A stretch of DNA of 64,000 nucleotides from Phytophthora colocasiae (GCA_018806915.1 JAGKQI010000096.1:1860001-1924000); one strand, 5' to 3'; counted from the first letter of the stretch, positions 30,840 through 41,451 are shown. The notes: a model not told the origin generated them from the sequence alone. Program-made: numbers and translations.

Positions 30840-32894
30840 ATAAATGATAAGGTGATGCGGAAGATCAACATGCTGATCAAGCAGAAAGTGGCAGGAGGAA
30901 CGGAGGCCAAGAAGCGAACCAGACTTGGAGTTAATGACGTCGATAGCGACAATGAAAGACAGCAAAAGACGGCTCGCAAACTATCGGATACGAGCGATTA
31001 TGTTGGCTCAGTGCCAGAGGATGAACCTGCTCATAGGTATGCTCGACGGACCAAGACGTGGGAAACCCGCGAGAAAATGCGGAAGGCTCACACACCAGTG
31101 GAGAACAACGTGAGCAAACTACCAAAGAACGTCTTCAAGGACTGGGACGAGTTTGAAACTACGCTAAAGGGCTACATGGCAGAAAACTACTTGTGCTACC
31201 GGAGTCCGCAGCTATAAAAATCGAGTGAAGCAAAACAGGTACATTCTTGTGGTGCTTGAATGTTATGTTGCTCTGACATTTATGTTGCTCTCGTGTTGTG
31301 TTGCTCTCGTGTTGTGTTGCTCTAGTGAGGCTAATTCAAAACAACTTCCGCCAAACATGAAGTACGCTTTTAAGCGAATGTGGTGCACCCATGGTGCCAC
31401 ACAGGCTGGTCGTGGTGAAGGCCGCAGGGAGCATGATTCGCGTTACACTGGTTGTGAGGCCGGTTTTGTGGTACGTTCGAAAGACCACGGTCGTGGTGGA
31501 CAGGCAAAGTGGCAGGTTTGCGTGGAATCCCAGGTTTGTTGTATTGTCTTTCTTCTACGTCTCTTTTTGCTAGATAGTTACTCATATATGCTATGCAGAT
31601 TTCACGGCACAACCACCCGACCAACGATATAATCTACGCGTCCTACCGAGGAGCCAAATCTATGCCTCTTCCAGCTCAGGTTCGCCGTGAGCTTGGCCTT
31701 TTGACAGAAGTCAAGACAACCACTGCCGACATCAACCGCTATTTGTCGGATAAACTGGGTGGGTGAATGACCATTTAGGTTTTGGGTGGCGTCTTCTTTT
31801 TTTTTAATTACAAACTTTAAGTGATGTTGACGTTGATTATTGTGACACAATGCAGATATGGTCATAACTCCTCAGCAAACAAGAAATGTTCTACAGCAAG
31901 TGGTTGGTTCTACCACAACGGAGCGAACAAAACGGATCCTTGACACTTTTGCAGAGGCCGACTCCGGTAACGAAGTATTGCTAGTGCAGGATCAAATGGA
32001 TATCACGTGTATTATAGCTATTCAGACGGCCGTGCAGAAGGCATGCTTTGAACAGTGGGGCGATTCTCTCTGTCATGGATTGACTCACGGCACCAATAAC
32101 CTTGGGTATCACCTAGGTAATTTGCATTTATATGTTTCTTTTGGATGCGTCGATGAGCTGATGGTTTTATCGTATTACAGGGAGCCTGGTTATTACGTCT
32201 GCCACAGGAAGAGGAATCCCAGTCATTGACTTTTTGGCACTCGATCAAAAGGCTCAGACAATGATGTTTATCATGGAATTTTTCAAGAGAAAAATCCGAC
32301 TTGGGGAAGTATAAAAACATTTGTGATCGACAAAGATTTCTGTTGAGTGGAGAGTTCTGGAGAAGGTGTTTCCACATGCGATTGTGCTTCTTTGCCAGTT
32401 TACATGCTCTGACTTACTGGCGGAAGGTTTGTCGCCGACAAAAGTTCAATCTGACGGTGGCCCAGCGCGACAAAATGGAGGCGGCATTTGCGAAGCTTAT
32501 ATACTGGTAAACCTGTTTGTGTTGCTCCTTGTGGATCAACTATGTTGCATTTTAATATTGTTGCTAATAGTGTTGCTTGACTATGCCCCTATATGTAGTA
32601 GTACACGAACGAAATACGACTCTGAGTTGACGATCTTCAAAACGACTTGCGAGAGAGTGTGCCCCGCGCTTCGACTATTTTCTTGAGAACTGGCACACGT
32701 GCCGAAATATGTGGGCGAATCATATCCGTGGTAAATACTTCACCGCTGGCAACACGACGACCAACCGCATAGAGTCGAACTGGAACCAGGTCAAGCTTCT
32801 TCTTGGTAAAAGGCCAAAGATCGACTCAACAGTCTGTGGTCTACTAGCTCATCAAGCAACCATTATTCGACAGCAGAGCTCTGCTGTGTTTTAA
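30840..32894 (+). pseudogene. MULE-3 transposase: DNA-binding and DDE domains, exons 1-6
   Basis: Introns with GT-AG ends that restore reading are 31239-31325, 31534-31598, 31759-31855, 32117-32180 and 32507-32598. The N-terminus contains FKDWDEFETTLKGYMAENYL and a FAR1/WRKY-GCM1-like zinc module (WCTHGATQAGRGEG ... FTGC-type ... ISRHNHPTN). The catalytic region has VLLVQDQMDITC (first acidic position), GIPVIDFLAL, FVIDKDF (second Asp), the LLCQFHALTYW-like segment and NRIESNWNQVKLLLG (Glu). At least three indels occur (about 31205, 32335 and 32400) and a TAA ends the last frame at 32892-32894. Confidence 0.75.
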
Positions 32895-33030
32895 ACACGC
32901 TACTTCCTCTAGACTGCCCGAATCCGTCCCTGAACTCCTTTCGCGAGTGGCGCAACGTCTAAGTGACCATGTTCTGGCAAAGGTTCGCTCTGAATGGGAC
33001 TATTATATGGTCTCAAAAAGCTGAAATGGA

Positions 33031-34290
33031 GTGTATCAAACCTGTGGGTGCCAGGAGCGAGTGGAAGTGCAGATAAGAGGGTACACGCACGTATGTGACG
33101 ACATCATGTGGACGTGCTCGTGTCTTTTTTACTGTTCACATCAACTGCCGTGTCGACACTTGATGTACGTTGCTCAGTGTGTCCACGAATTCGAGTGTAT
33201 GCCGCCGTCAAGTGTGCCGTCGCGCTGGGATATGGTGGAGATGACAAAGTTGGAGGAAACATTTACCAAAGGTATATCCTCACTGAGTATGGTGCGTAGC
33301 ACATTGAAAAGGGACATTGAGTCGTTCCAGAATGACGGGTTGACGCAAAAAGCCGACTATGCTAATGAAGAAACACCAGCAACATATCAAGCAACACATC
33401 ATGCAACACGAAGTGCTCCCGTGACACATTCAGCAACACATTGTGACCGAGCAACACAGCAAGCAACACTGGGTGCAACAGTACATACAACAAACGCGGC
33501 GAAGACTGTGAAACAGCGACGCCAGGGCAAGCGTCGTGTGTACTACGCGAAAATAAAGCGTCGCGAGCGAGCAAATGTCGTTGTTCTATCATCAGAAGAG
33601 AAGTACTGCTACGCCAAAGCTGCATTCGAACCAGTTATGGAGCAACTGTCGGAACTGTCGAGTCCCATGTTCTACAAGGCTTTAAAGGCATGGCGGGAAA
33701 TTATCCGAAAGGGGTTGAACGAGCTGCCAGGGGCGCACCCAACTGACACAACAACGGCAGCTGACGAAAGCTCGGGACCCGAAGATGGTCAAGATGAAGA
33801 AGATAGTAACTGTTCGTCTGAGATATCCCCGGCAGATCTCATCGACACCATGCAGATGCTTCGAGAATTTGATGAACCCGGACCTGGGCTACAGGAAGAA
33901 CATCTGAAAGTGTTTACGGCGGAAGCAACACAAGGAGCAACTTTGGCTATGGAAGCAAATGAAAATGGTTCTGAATCTGGTCTTCTACAGAAATCATCGA
34001 CAATTCCAACACCTGACAGTAACAAGGACCACCGCTGCGTAGTTGCAACATTGACACAAGCTTGGAAAACTGAAACTACCCAGCCTTCTATCAAAACGAC
34101 CTCATCCCTTGTGACGACCACCCCGACTAAGCCATGTGAGCAATCCAAGGTAGAATACACAAATGCGGCAACACACAGACGCGATCAGGTCGAAGTACTT
34201 CGCTTTCCTAAGCCTAAACCACGTAGCAACAAGCGGAAGAAGACCAAGCAGTCGCTGATTCAGATAACAGCAAAGCCGGTGACAGACTAG
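33031..34290 (+). pseudogene. MULE-3 SWIM finger and variable tail
   Basis: The frame begins inside an exon (first codon GTG). A SWIM finger, CSCLFYCSHQLPCRH, lies at about 33118-33162, as in MuDR-type transposases. The tail that follows is polar; its stretch at 33372-33482 is an AT-X-X repeat (QATHHATR, SATHCDRATQQATLGAT) produced by repeated GCAACA in the DNA. Acidic and basic blocks then alternate up to a TAG at 34288-34290. The reading appears to continue past the stop in the same style toward the Ulp1-like part. Confidence 0.7.
33372..33482 (+). repeat. Coding GCAACA repeat cluster
   Basis: Seven GCAACA words in about 110 bp. This is the reverse complement of the TGTTGC core that fills four introns of the same gene. 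Further single copies occur at about 33926, 34050 and 34167. Confidence 0.75.
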
Positions 34291-34490
34291 CTGTCGTGAC
34301 GTTACCGGACAAGAAAGTGCCATCTTTATCTCGAGTTTTGGAATGGGCAAGATATACCACTGACATTGAGCGTGTGGGCACAGTGCTTGGCGAACTACCC
34401 ACTTGCGATGGAAGATGATTTTATTGGGGCGAGGAAAGCGCGATGTGAGAAGGAGTAAGCGTTTATCCTGACGACTACGACTACAATTTC

Positions 34491-35549
34491 GTGATCCCCA
34501 AGGCACTGGTCACAAAATTGGATGCTGTAGTTGAAGCAGAGAAGGCGAAACGCACCAGCTCAAAGTACTTCGCAGATGTGTCACAGTCAGAGCACCCCGT
34601 CGGCACGACAGAAGAGATCATCGCATTTTTTCCGGGGGGAACGCCGCGATTTACCAGGTTGGCCATATTGTGTTGCTGGCTATGGTGCTATTGTGTTGTT
34701 CACTCTGTCATTATTTATTGTGTTGCTAATTATTTTGCTCGTATATGTTGCTATTTACTCCGTTACACCAGCGCTGCTGTGAACCGTTTGAAGGCATTTT
34801 ATGACATTCGCCGCAAGTGTGCCGACTGGACGAAGGATATGGAGTGGCTCAAATTACCGGTGTGGGAACGAATGCTGGTAACGCCAGACCTCTTTGATGA
34901 AGAAACGGGATCGGATGAGTTGATGCCAAGCGAAGCTGGAGCAAAGTGTCAAGAGCTGGCAGCTGAAGCAGCTCGAGTTCTAGGCAACTCAAGCCTAATG
35001 TCGATGTTTCGACCCTCTACAGGACCAAACACACTGAAGGTGGAAACTCTGGTTGGAATGCTGGCTAGAGATAATTGGCTAAACGATGCGGTGATTGGAT
35101 TCAGCATTCGTTGTATTTGCAACACACGCCGTGACTGTTACGCGATGGATTCACTTTCTCCGATAATGGGGTATGGAAAACTACCAGATGAACGGATTGC
35201 CAACTTCAACTATGTTGTGTTGCCCGTCAACCTTGATCAAAATCATTGGGGCATCATAATAGTTGGCTTAAACTATCGACTGTCAACACCATCGATGACT
35301 CCGTATTATTACGAGCCTTTATGCAAGACACACTACCGACCTGCCATAGAGGATATTTACGAGAGTACTGTGATTCCCTTCCTGCGAGACTGGCATACTG
35401 GGACAATGCCAAGTTCTGAGTACCCTGTTGTGGAGTCTGGTGTGTGGATTGAAGCTCCTCAGCAGCCCGATGGATCATCGTGTGGGGTGCTTATCATGGT
35501 GGTTTTCGCCTGTCGAGACGAGCTGTTACTCTTGACGACGTTGCTGTAA
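34491..35549 (+). pseudogene. MULE-3 Ulp1-like (C48) cysteine peptidase domain
   Basis: Exon 34491-34657, intron 34658-34771 (114 nt, TGTTGC-rich), exon 34772-35549. The peptidase-like part starts with MFRPSTGPNTLKVETLVGML and DNWLNDAVIGFSIRCIC. The catalytic His is in NLDQNHWGIIIV, the usual Asp position reads PYYYEPL (Glu), and the Gln-to-Cys segment is APQQPDGSSCGVLIM. Ulp1-family enzymes cleave SUMO or related modifiers; in transposons the role is unknown. The Asp-to-Glu reading should be confirmed by alignment. The frame ends in TAA at 35547-35549. Confidence 0.7.
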
Positions 35550-35719
35550 TGCGCCTCAGAATTTTGTGGATAATTCTCATGCAGCCTGAAGTTACAACAG
35601 AATCAAACAAGCTTGTAGGAACTACAGAGACCACAGGATTAGAGCTAGAAGCAACTATGAGGACATAGCTGAAGATAATTGGGATTGATTCTGCTTAAAG
35701 CATGGACATCCTGTCCGGT

Positions 35720-36105
35720 TCACCCAAGTCGTTCGTTACCTAGCATTATGTTGCGGCATTCTTCAAGCACCATAGCATCTGACATCACGTAGCCAGTGTT
35801 ATACGTAGATACTCCCACAGCAGCGGCAAGACGCACTAGCGTTTCTTTTTCTTGAGAAAGCGTTAAGGCAAGCTCATCCTGTGCAGTCAGCAATTTTATA
35901 GAGTACTTAGTCATTTTGCGAAGCTTCTTCTCGAGTTCGTTGACATTGTGAAGTCTTGTCCGCAAAGCTCCTTGCACATACGCGCGCTGTAAGCGCGTGC
36001 GTGACTAGGAAGCATTGTGCGAGGGTCTGGTGGTGGCGGTGGCGGGGATGGTGGCGTCAAGCTGGCACCAGTCGTTGCTGCGCAAGAAGAAGGCCCTTGG
36101 TCCAT
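35720..36105 (-). CDS. Possible small coiled-coil protein, two frames
   Basis: From ATG 36105 a Pro-rich start (TPPSPPPPPPDPR) runs to about 36010. A second frame (35977-35720) gives a coherent helical sequence (NVNELEKKLRKMTKYSIKLL, LALTLSQEKETLVRLAAAVG) and ends in a stop. Joining them needs an intron or one indel near 35990. I do not recognise the protein. Overlapping plus-strand frames are Gly-rich shadows of the Pro run. Confidence 0.3.
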
Positions 36106-36450
36106 GGTTATATCTGCTCTGCACGAAGTATTTTACGATATGACTACAGCCTCTCGCTCTAATGCGATTTTCTTGAAAACCGCAGGTAACTTTTGCGTTA
36201 GCGGTAATTTTGCCAGAATAAATTACGAAGGAGGATGTCCACATATGCCTGGTGTTGCTCTTTATGTAACTCCTAGTGTTGCCAAAGGCGTCATGTGTTG
36301 CGATAAGACTTGTCGTTTTGTCGTAGATGTGTTGCAGTAACGTCATTCGAATGTATGCATGCAAAGCATTTTCGCGAGTGACGATGTTCAGATGGACATT
36401 AATTAATCCAGGACAGGAGCACCAAAGCTCTTGCTGAGATAAAAACTTTG
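36106..36450. other. Intergenic, upstream of AA7-like copy 2
   Basis: No supported gene. TGTTGC appears four times between about 36252 and 36335, as in MULE-3, so the right end of that element may reach this far. Confidence 0.35.
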
Positions 36451-36467
36451 TCACTTCCGATTCTGCC
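36451..36467 (+). promoter_or_regulatory. Inr+FPR-type start-site motif, AA7-like copy 2
   Basis: TCACTTCCGATTCTGCC, 40-56 nt before the ATG. It differs from the copy 1 motif at two positions, one of them inside the FPR half. Confidence 0.6.
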
Positions 36468-36506
36468 TTCCAGCTATCAAGTCCCCAACTTCGACCAGCT
36501 ATAGCC

Positions 36507-38036
36507 ATGGTAACTTCAGTCTCCGGTGCGACTCGAGCTATTATCGCTCTCTGCTCCCTCATTGCAGCTCAGGGTGGCTTTGCCGCTGCTGGTGCTACCC
36601 AGGCTGACATCGGCACGTGCCTCGACAAGGCTGGAATCGAAACTTCGCTGCCCACCACCTCCACGTGGGCCGTTGACACCGAGGCTTGGAACTCCCGTGT
36701 GAGCCCCGTGCCGTCCGCTGTCGCCTTCCCCAAGACAGAGGAGGAGGTCTCGGCCGCCTTGAAGTGTGCTGCCGACGCTGGAATGAAGGTGACCACTCTG
36801 GGTGGCAACCGTTCGTTCTCCAGCATGGGTTTCGGTCGTAACGACGGTGCTCTCATCATGAACCTCAAGTACCTGAAGCACCTCAAGTTCGACAAGAGCA
36901 CTGGTCTCCTGTCGTACGGTGGTCCCGTCATGATCTCGGAGGCGGCCAACTACATGTGGACCAACTTCAGCCGTACTCTCCCTCACGGTCGTTGTCCCGA
37001 TGTCGGTATGACTGGTGTGGCTGCTTCTGGTTTCGGTACTCTGTCTCGTTCGAGCGGTACTGTGCTGGACAACATTGAGTCTGTTCGTGTGGCCCTGGCC
37101 AACGGTTCGATCGTGGACGCTGACGCCAAGCAGAACTCGGACTTGTTCTGGGGTGTTCGTGGTGCTGCTAGTTCTATGGGAGTTGTGCTTGACTTCAAGA
37201 TCAAGACGTACGAGGCTCCTTCGCAGCGGGTTACCAACTACACCATCGAGTTCAACTCTAGCTACAAGCCTACCCAGCAGGACAATGTTGACGCGCTCAT
37301 CGGAACTCAGACGTGGGCTCTGAGCAAAGACAACAACGACTTAGTGTCGATCCGTTTCAGTCTCAAGACGAAGTCCACTCTGCAGGGTTTCTTTTATGGC
37401 GGAGGAGCCGAAGCTAAGACCGTCCTCGGATCGTTGCTGAAGAACCTTCCCGCTTCGATGGTGTTGACGACTACTGAGAACGATTTCTGGGCCTCGGAAG
37501 CGATCTCGACCCCCGGTCTTGTTGCTCAGACTCTGACTCCCCGTCGTTACTTCTACATCGCATCGGTGACTATCCCCCGTAAGACCCCGTTGAACAACGC
37601 CACGGCCTGGGAACTGTTCACGAACACTGCCTTCGCCCCGAAGCTCCCGGATGCTTCGGCTTCTGGTTTTGTGGACATCTGGGGCGGTGAATTCGCCAGG
37701 GGTGTGAAGCCTGGTGATTCAGCCTGGAAGCACGACGACAACCTGCACTTGATCCGTTGGGACATGCGTTCGTCTGCATTCAACGTCGCATTCGCTGATA
37801 GTTCAATGACTACCATGCGCTCGGGCTTCTACAAGTTCGTGGACGCTTACAAGGCTTCTGGTGGTGTTCCCGGTGGTTTCACGACGTACCGTGACGATAA
37901 GTGGTCTGTGGCGGAGATGGCCGAGTACCTGTACGGTGGCGGCAACTTTAAGAAGCTGCAGCAGATCAAGACGCAGATTGACCCGAAGGAGATGTTCAAC
38001 ACGGACCCTCAGGCCATCCCCGCACTTGCTGCCTAG
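36507..38036 (+). CDS. Secreted FAD-linked oxidase, AA7/berberine-bridge type, copy 2
   Basis: 509 residues, intronless, with signal peptide (TRAIIALCSLIAAQGGFAAA). It is the paralogue of copy 1 with a short insertion after the signal peptide (GATQ). The altered FAD site GGNRSFSSMGFG, the Cys of LPHGRCPDVG and the BBE C-terminus (YLYGGGNFKKLQQIK) are unchanged. Long DNA stretches in the FAD domain are almost base-identical to the other copies, which suggests recent duplication or gene conversion. It sits tail-to-tail with copy 3 and shares its 3' flank. Confidence 0.9.
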   Translation: MVTSVSGATRAIIALCSLIAAQGGFAAAGATQADIGTCLDKAGIETSLPTTSTWAVDTEAWNSRVSPVPSAVAFPKTEEEVSAALKCAADAGMKVTTLGGNRSFSSMGFGRNDGALIMNLKYLKHLKFDKSTGLLSYGGPVMISEAANYMWTNFSRTLPHGRCPDVGMTGVAASGFGTLSRSSGTVLDNIESVRVALANGSIVDADAKQNSDLFWGVRGAASSMGVVLDFKIKTYEAPSQRVTNYTIEFNSSYKPTQQDNVDALIGTQTWALSKDNNDLVSIRFSLKTKSTLQGFFYGGGAEAKTVLGSLLKNLPASMVLTTTENDFWASEAISTPGLVAQTLTPRRYFYIASVTIPRKTPLNNATAWELFTNTAFAPKLPDASASGFVDIWGGEFARGVKPGDSAWKHDDNLHLIRWDMRSSAFNVAFADSSMTTMRSGFYKFVDAYKASGGVPGGFTTYRDDKWSVAEMAEYLYGGGNFKKLQQIKTQIDPKEMFNTDPQAIPALAA

Positions 38037-38297
38037 ATGATGAAGATTTTGAGCTTGAGAAGTACTTTACCTGGATATGCATCATCGAATTCTCTGATGA
38101 GTACTGTAAAAACGAAATGATCACATTGTGTTCCTGTTGCGAAGTGTCTTTCAATTTTTTTTTTGTGTTGATGTAGTAAAGGTAATGGATACCATCAAAT
38201 ATTATTAACGTTTTTATATACTACACTAGTATTTAAAAACGTGATAAAGAGAATTCGATGATGCATATCCAGGTAAAGTACTTCTCAAGCTCATCAT
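38034..38297. repeat. Inverted repeat between AA7-like copies 2 and 3
   Basis: The sequence after the copy 2 stop (GAGCTTGAGAAGTACTTTAC through CATCATCGAATTCTCT, ending about 38093) recurs as its exact reverse complement at about 38248-38297, before the copy 3 stop. The only difference is nine bases (about 38041-38049) present on the left side only. With the two genes the arms extend to about 1.6 kb each. The unpaired centre is about 150 bp and AT-rich. Confidence 0.85.
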
Positions 38298-39818
38298 CTA
38301 GGCAGCAAGTGCGGGAATGGCCTGAGGGTCCGTGTTGAACATCTCCGTCGGGTCAATCTCCGTCTTGATCTGCTGCAGCTTCTTGAAGTTGCCGCCACCG
38401 TACAAGTATTCGGCCATCTCCGCCACAGACCACTTCTCGTCACGGTACGTCGTGAAACCACCGGGAACACCACCAGAAGCCTTGTAAGCGTCCACGAAGG
38501 TGTAGAAACCCTCACGCATGGTGGACAAAGAGCTGTCGGCGAACGAGACGTTGAACGCAGACGAACGCATGTCCCAACGAACCAGGTGCAGGTTGTCGTC
38601 GTGCTTCCAGGCCGAATCACCAGGCTTCACACCCCTGGCGAATTCACCGCCCCAGATGTCCACAAAACCAGAAGCAGAGGCATCCGGAAGCTTCGGGGCG
38701 TAAGCAGTGTTGGTGAACAGCTCCCAAGCCGTGGTGTTGTCCAATGGGGTCTCACGAGGAAGAGTCACGGATGCAATGTAGAAGTATCGACGCGGGGTCA
38801 AAGTCTCCTTAAAGAGGCCAGGCGTCGTGATATCCTCCGAAGTCCAAAAGTCGTTCTCATCGGTCTTGAGAACCATAGTAGGAGGAAGGTTGTCCATCAG
38901 GGAGCCAAGAACCGTCTTGGCCTCAGCACCAGAACCGTAGAAGAAGCCCTTAAGCTCTGACTTGGTCTTAATTCCGAAACGGATAGAGACCAAGTCGTTG
39001 TTGTCCTTGCTCAGAGCCCACGTCTGAGTTCCGATGAGCGCATCAACATTGTCCTGCTGGGTAGGCTTGTAGCTAGAGTTGAAGGAAATTGTGTAGTTCG
39101 TAACGCGTTCAGACGGAGCCTCGAACGTCTTGATCTTGAAGTCAAGCACAACTCCCATAGAACTAGCAGCACCACGAACACCCCAGAACAAGTCCGAGTT
39201 CTGCTTGGCGTCAGCGTCCACGATCGAACCGTTGGCCAGGGCCACACGAACAGACTCAATGTTGTCCAGCACAGTACCGCTCGAACGAGACAGAGTACCG
39301 AAACCAGAAGCAGCCACACCAGTCATACCGACATCGGGACAACGACCGTGAGGGAGAGTACGGCTGAAGTTGGTCCACATGTAGTTGGCCGCCTCCGAGA
39401 TCATGACGGGACCACCGTACGACAGGAGACCAGTGCTCTTGTCGAACTTGAGGTGCTTCAGGTACTTGAGGTTCATGATGAGAGCGCCGTCGTCACGACC
39501 GAAACCCATGCTGGAGAACGAACGGTTGCCACCCAGAGTGGTCACCTTCATTCCAGCGTCGGCAGCACACTTCAGGGCGGCCGAAACCTCCTCCTCTGTC
39601 TTGGGGAAGGCGACAGCGGACGGCACAGGGCTGACACGGGAGTTCCAAGCCTCGGTGTCGACGGCCCACGTAGAAGTGGTGGGCAGCGAAGTTTCGATTC
39701 CAGCCTTGTCGAGGCACGCGCCGATGTCGGCCTGGGCCGCAGCAAAACCACCTTGGGCAGCGATGAGAGAGCAGAGTGCGAAGATCGCGCGACTGGCGCC
39801 GGAAACGGAAACCACCAT
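38298..39818 (-). CDS. Secreted FAD-linked oxidase, AA7/berberine-bridge type, copy 3
   Basis: 506 residues from ATG 39818; an upstream GTG-initiated extension is ignored. Signal peptide SRAIFALCSLIAAQGGFAAA. It has the same Arg in GGNRSFSSMGFG, Cys in LPHGRCPDVG and the BBE end (YLYGGGNFKKLQQIK ... DPTEMFNTDPQAI). Relative to the other copies it diverges most around the middle (RFGIKTKSELKGFFYGSG and MDNLPPTMVLKTDEN), in the substrate-facing domain. It is convergent with copy 2. The long open frames on the opposite strand are codon-bias shadows. Confidence 0.9.
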   Translation of the reverse strand: MVVSVSGASRAIFALCSLIAAQGGFAAAQADIGACLDKAGIETSLPTTSTWAVDTEAWNSRVSPVPSAVAFPKTEEEVSAALKCAADAGMKVTTLGGNRSFSSMGFGRDDGALIMNLKYLKHLKFDKSTGLLSYGGPVMISEAANYMWTNFSRTLPHGRCPDVGMTGVAASGFGTLSRSSGTVLDNIESVRVALANGSIVDADAKQNSDLFWGVRGAASSMGVVLDFKIKTFEAPSERVTNYTISFNSSYKPTQQDNVDALIGTQTWALSKDNNDLVSIRFGIKTKSELKGFFYGSGAEAKTVLGSLMDNLPPTMVLKTDENDFWTSEDITTPGLFKETLTPRRYFYIASVTLPRETPLDNTTAWELFTNTAYAPKLPDASASGFVDIWGGEFARGVKPGDSAWKHDDNLHLVRWDMRSSAFNVSFADSSLSTMREGFYTFVDAYKASGGVPGGFTTYRDEKWSVAEMAEYLYGGGNFKKLQQIKTEIDPTEMFNTDPQAIPALAA

Positions 39819-39853
39819 TGTTTGCACTTGTGGGGGAGACTTGAGAGGTCGAA

Positions 39854-39870
39854 GGCAAATGCAAAAGTGA
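39854..39870 (-). promoter_or_regulatory. Inr+FPR-type start-site motif, AA7-like copy 3
   Basis: Read on the minus strand: TCACTTTTGCATTTGCC, 36-52 nt before the ATG. The FPR half CATTTGC fits the consensus exactly. Confidence 0.65.
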
Positions 39871-40371
39871 TTAATTTAAGGCTGTGGCTATTGTGTCGAC
39901 GTGAAACTCTCCCGGGTGAGCGTGTTTCGCTGCAGCTCCCTTTGCGAGGGTGCACATGACCGCATGTACGTGTATACCATCGCCATATGAGATGTATTAA
40001 TCGTAAAATTGTTGGGAATGTCTACGGCCGCTGGATGGTGTCATTTTCACAGACGGTGGCAACGAATGCACTGAAGCGGACCTTGATCGATCAGAGCCTC
40101 TGGTTGACTCGATTCCGGGGTATCGACGCTTCCCTAACGCGCCCCCTACTTCCCATTGCAAGTTGTTTCCGGATGCGTGGCTAGCAGACGGAAAAACGAC
40201 ATGACTGTAGGCAGCGCATTTTCCCGAGGGCAAGCGCTCGGTTGCTTAGTACATGTAATACTAAGTTAGTATCAACTGACGAAGACGCGATTAAAGCAGA
40301 CAGGATCTCCACTGTTTGAAGAACACCAAGATTAATCAGCTTTGATGGTCGATTGCATTTTTTTGTCAAAC
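39871..40371. other. Upstream region of AA7-like copy 3, no gene seen
   Basis: No supported gene; ordinary unique sequence up to the target duplication of Copia-B at 40372. Confidence 0.5.
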
Positions 40372-40376
40372 AATTG

Positions 40377-40590
40377 TCTGGCGAGTAGCGTAAGTAGTGT
40401 AGAAAGAAGAGATGTTTGTTGTACTCAGTGAAAGGCGAAGTGGTAGATTTAGCAGTTAGAGTTCCTGCTGGCAGAACTGTTGGTTCTGGCATATCTGTAC
40501 TAGTAGATACTATAACTATAGTGGAATCCATAGTTATCTACTTACAGAGGGTGGATCGTAATATTGTATGACAAAGAGCATACTTCAACA
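40377..40590 (-). repeat. Copia-B 3' LTR
   Basis: Read on the minus strand it starts TGTTGAAGTATGCTC and ends ACTCGCCAGA. Nearly identical to 44258-44471. The end base pair departs from the usual CA, but the flanking duplication fixes the border. Confidence 0.88.
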
Positions 40591-40748
40591 GCCTCCCTGC
40601 ATCTTTGCATATTATGTGATAAATCACAACACAGAGGTATATCAAGACTGTACAGGTGACTGTTCACAAAAGTTTTGGAGTGAGGAAACGGATCGAACTT
40701 CGCCCCGACAGCTAGCTGTTCAGGGGAAGGGAGACACCTTCGTACGCC

Positions 40749-41451
40749 ATGCTCCGAAATTGCAAGACTGTCAAGGGCAGTGGAGGAGGCAAGCCGTCTC
40801 TCTCCGGGAAAAGGAAGCCTCCTTCCACTGCAGCCAAGGAGAGGGCCAAGAAGGCAAGGAGGAAAGCGCGGGCAGCTCGGACGGCAGGAGCAGCTGAGAT
40901 CGACGCAGCAGCTGCGCTCCAGCGTCTCTGGAAGGAGGGTCGAGAGGCGTAGCCGGGGATCCGAGCGTCGAGAGGATGTTGCCGCTCCATGGGCTGATCG
41001 AGAGCACGCACCGGAGCCAGTAATGAGTGATGTCACTAACTCGAGGGAATATAGTGACAATTCTTGTGCCACCAATGTTACTAGTGCTGTCACTGAAACC
41101 CAAGATTCCGCCACCAATCGCACACCTAATGTCACAGTGCAGTTTGTGACCGCCAGCCATGAGACTCCTGCAACCGACCAGGAGGCTGGTGCTACAGACC
41201 AAGACACTGCTGTGTTGTCTGAGCTAAACTACTGGTACATTTATGACCAGAATTATGGTCGCGAGCGGCTCACGGTCAAGTCTGACTATGTATCGACTAA
41301 GCAAACGTGGAATATTGCTCGGATTATCCAGCGAAAACCCTGTCGATCTGGCTTCATGTACCGAGTTCTGTGGTGTCGCAAGAAGAGCGGGTGGGCGATA
41401 CTATCAACGGACATGGGAGCCTGGACGAGTGCTTTTAGAAGGAATTGGTAG
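40749..41451 (+). pseudogene. Copia-B antisense ORF, unknown protein, frameshifted
   Basis: ATG at 40749 gives a basic, Ala/Arg/Lys-rich start (KERAKKARRKARAARTAGAA) that ends in TAG at 40950-40952. The neighbouring frame then continues with MSDVTNSREYSDNSC (ATG 41023), a Thr/Asp-rich middle, and a folded-looking end: NYWYIYDQNYGRERLTVKSD, TWNIARIIQR, FMYRVLWCRKKSGWAILSTD. It stops with TAG at 41449-41451. It runs against the direction of Copia-B. I do not recognise it; the last part has a faint chromo-like look (IARII ... YRVLW). It could be a captured host fragment. Confidence 0.4.

Larger units (their letters stand above)
30840..35549 (+). mobile_element. MULE-3: Mutator-like element with SWIM and Ulp1-like domains
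   Basis: One intron-rich transposase gene in the order DNA-binding module, DDE core, SWIM finger, long variable tail, Ulp1-like cysteine peptidase. MULEs carrying an Ulp1-like domain are known in plants. It lies between AA7-like copies 1 and 2. Several indels and stops make it non-functional as read. Outer borders and terminal repeats were not identified; the Lys-rich exon at 29937 may belong to it. Confidence 0.7.

Noticed and set aside
39348..39959. Long plus-strand frame opposite AA7-like copy 3 (and similar frames opposite the other copies)
   Set aside because: The same frame appears behind all four paralogues with matching sequence; it follows from the GC-rich third positions of the real genes and has no domain.
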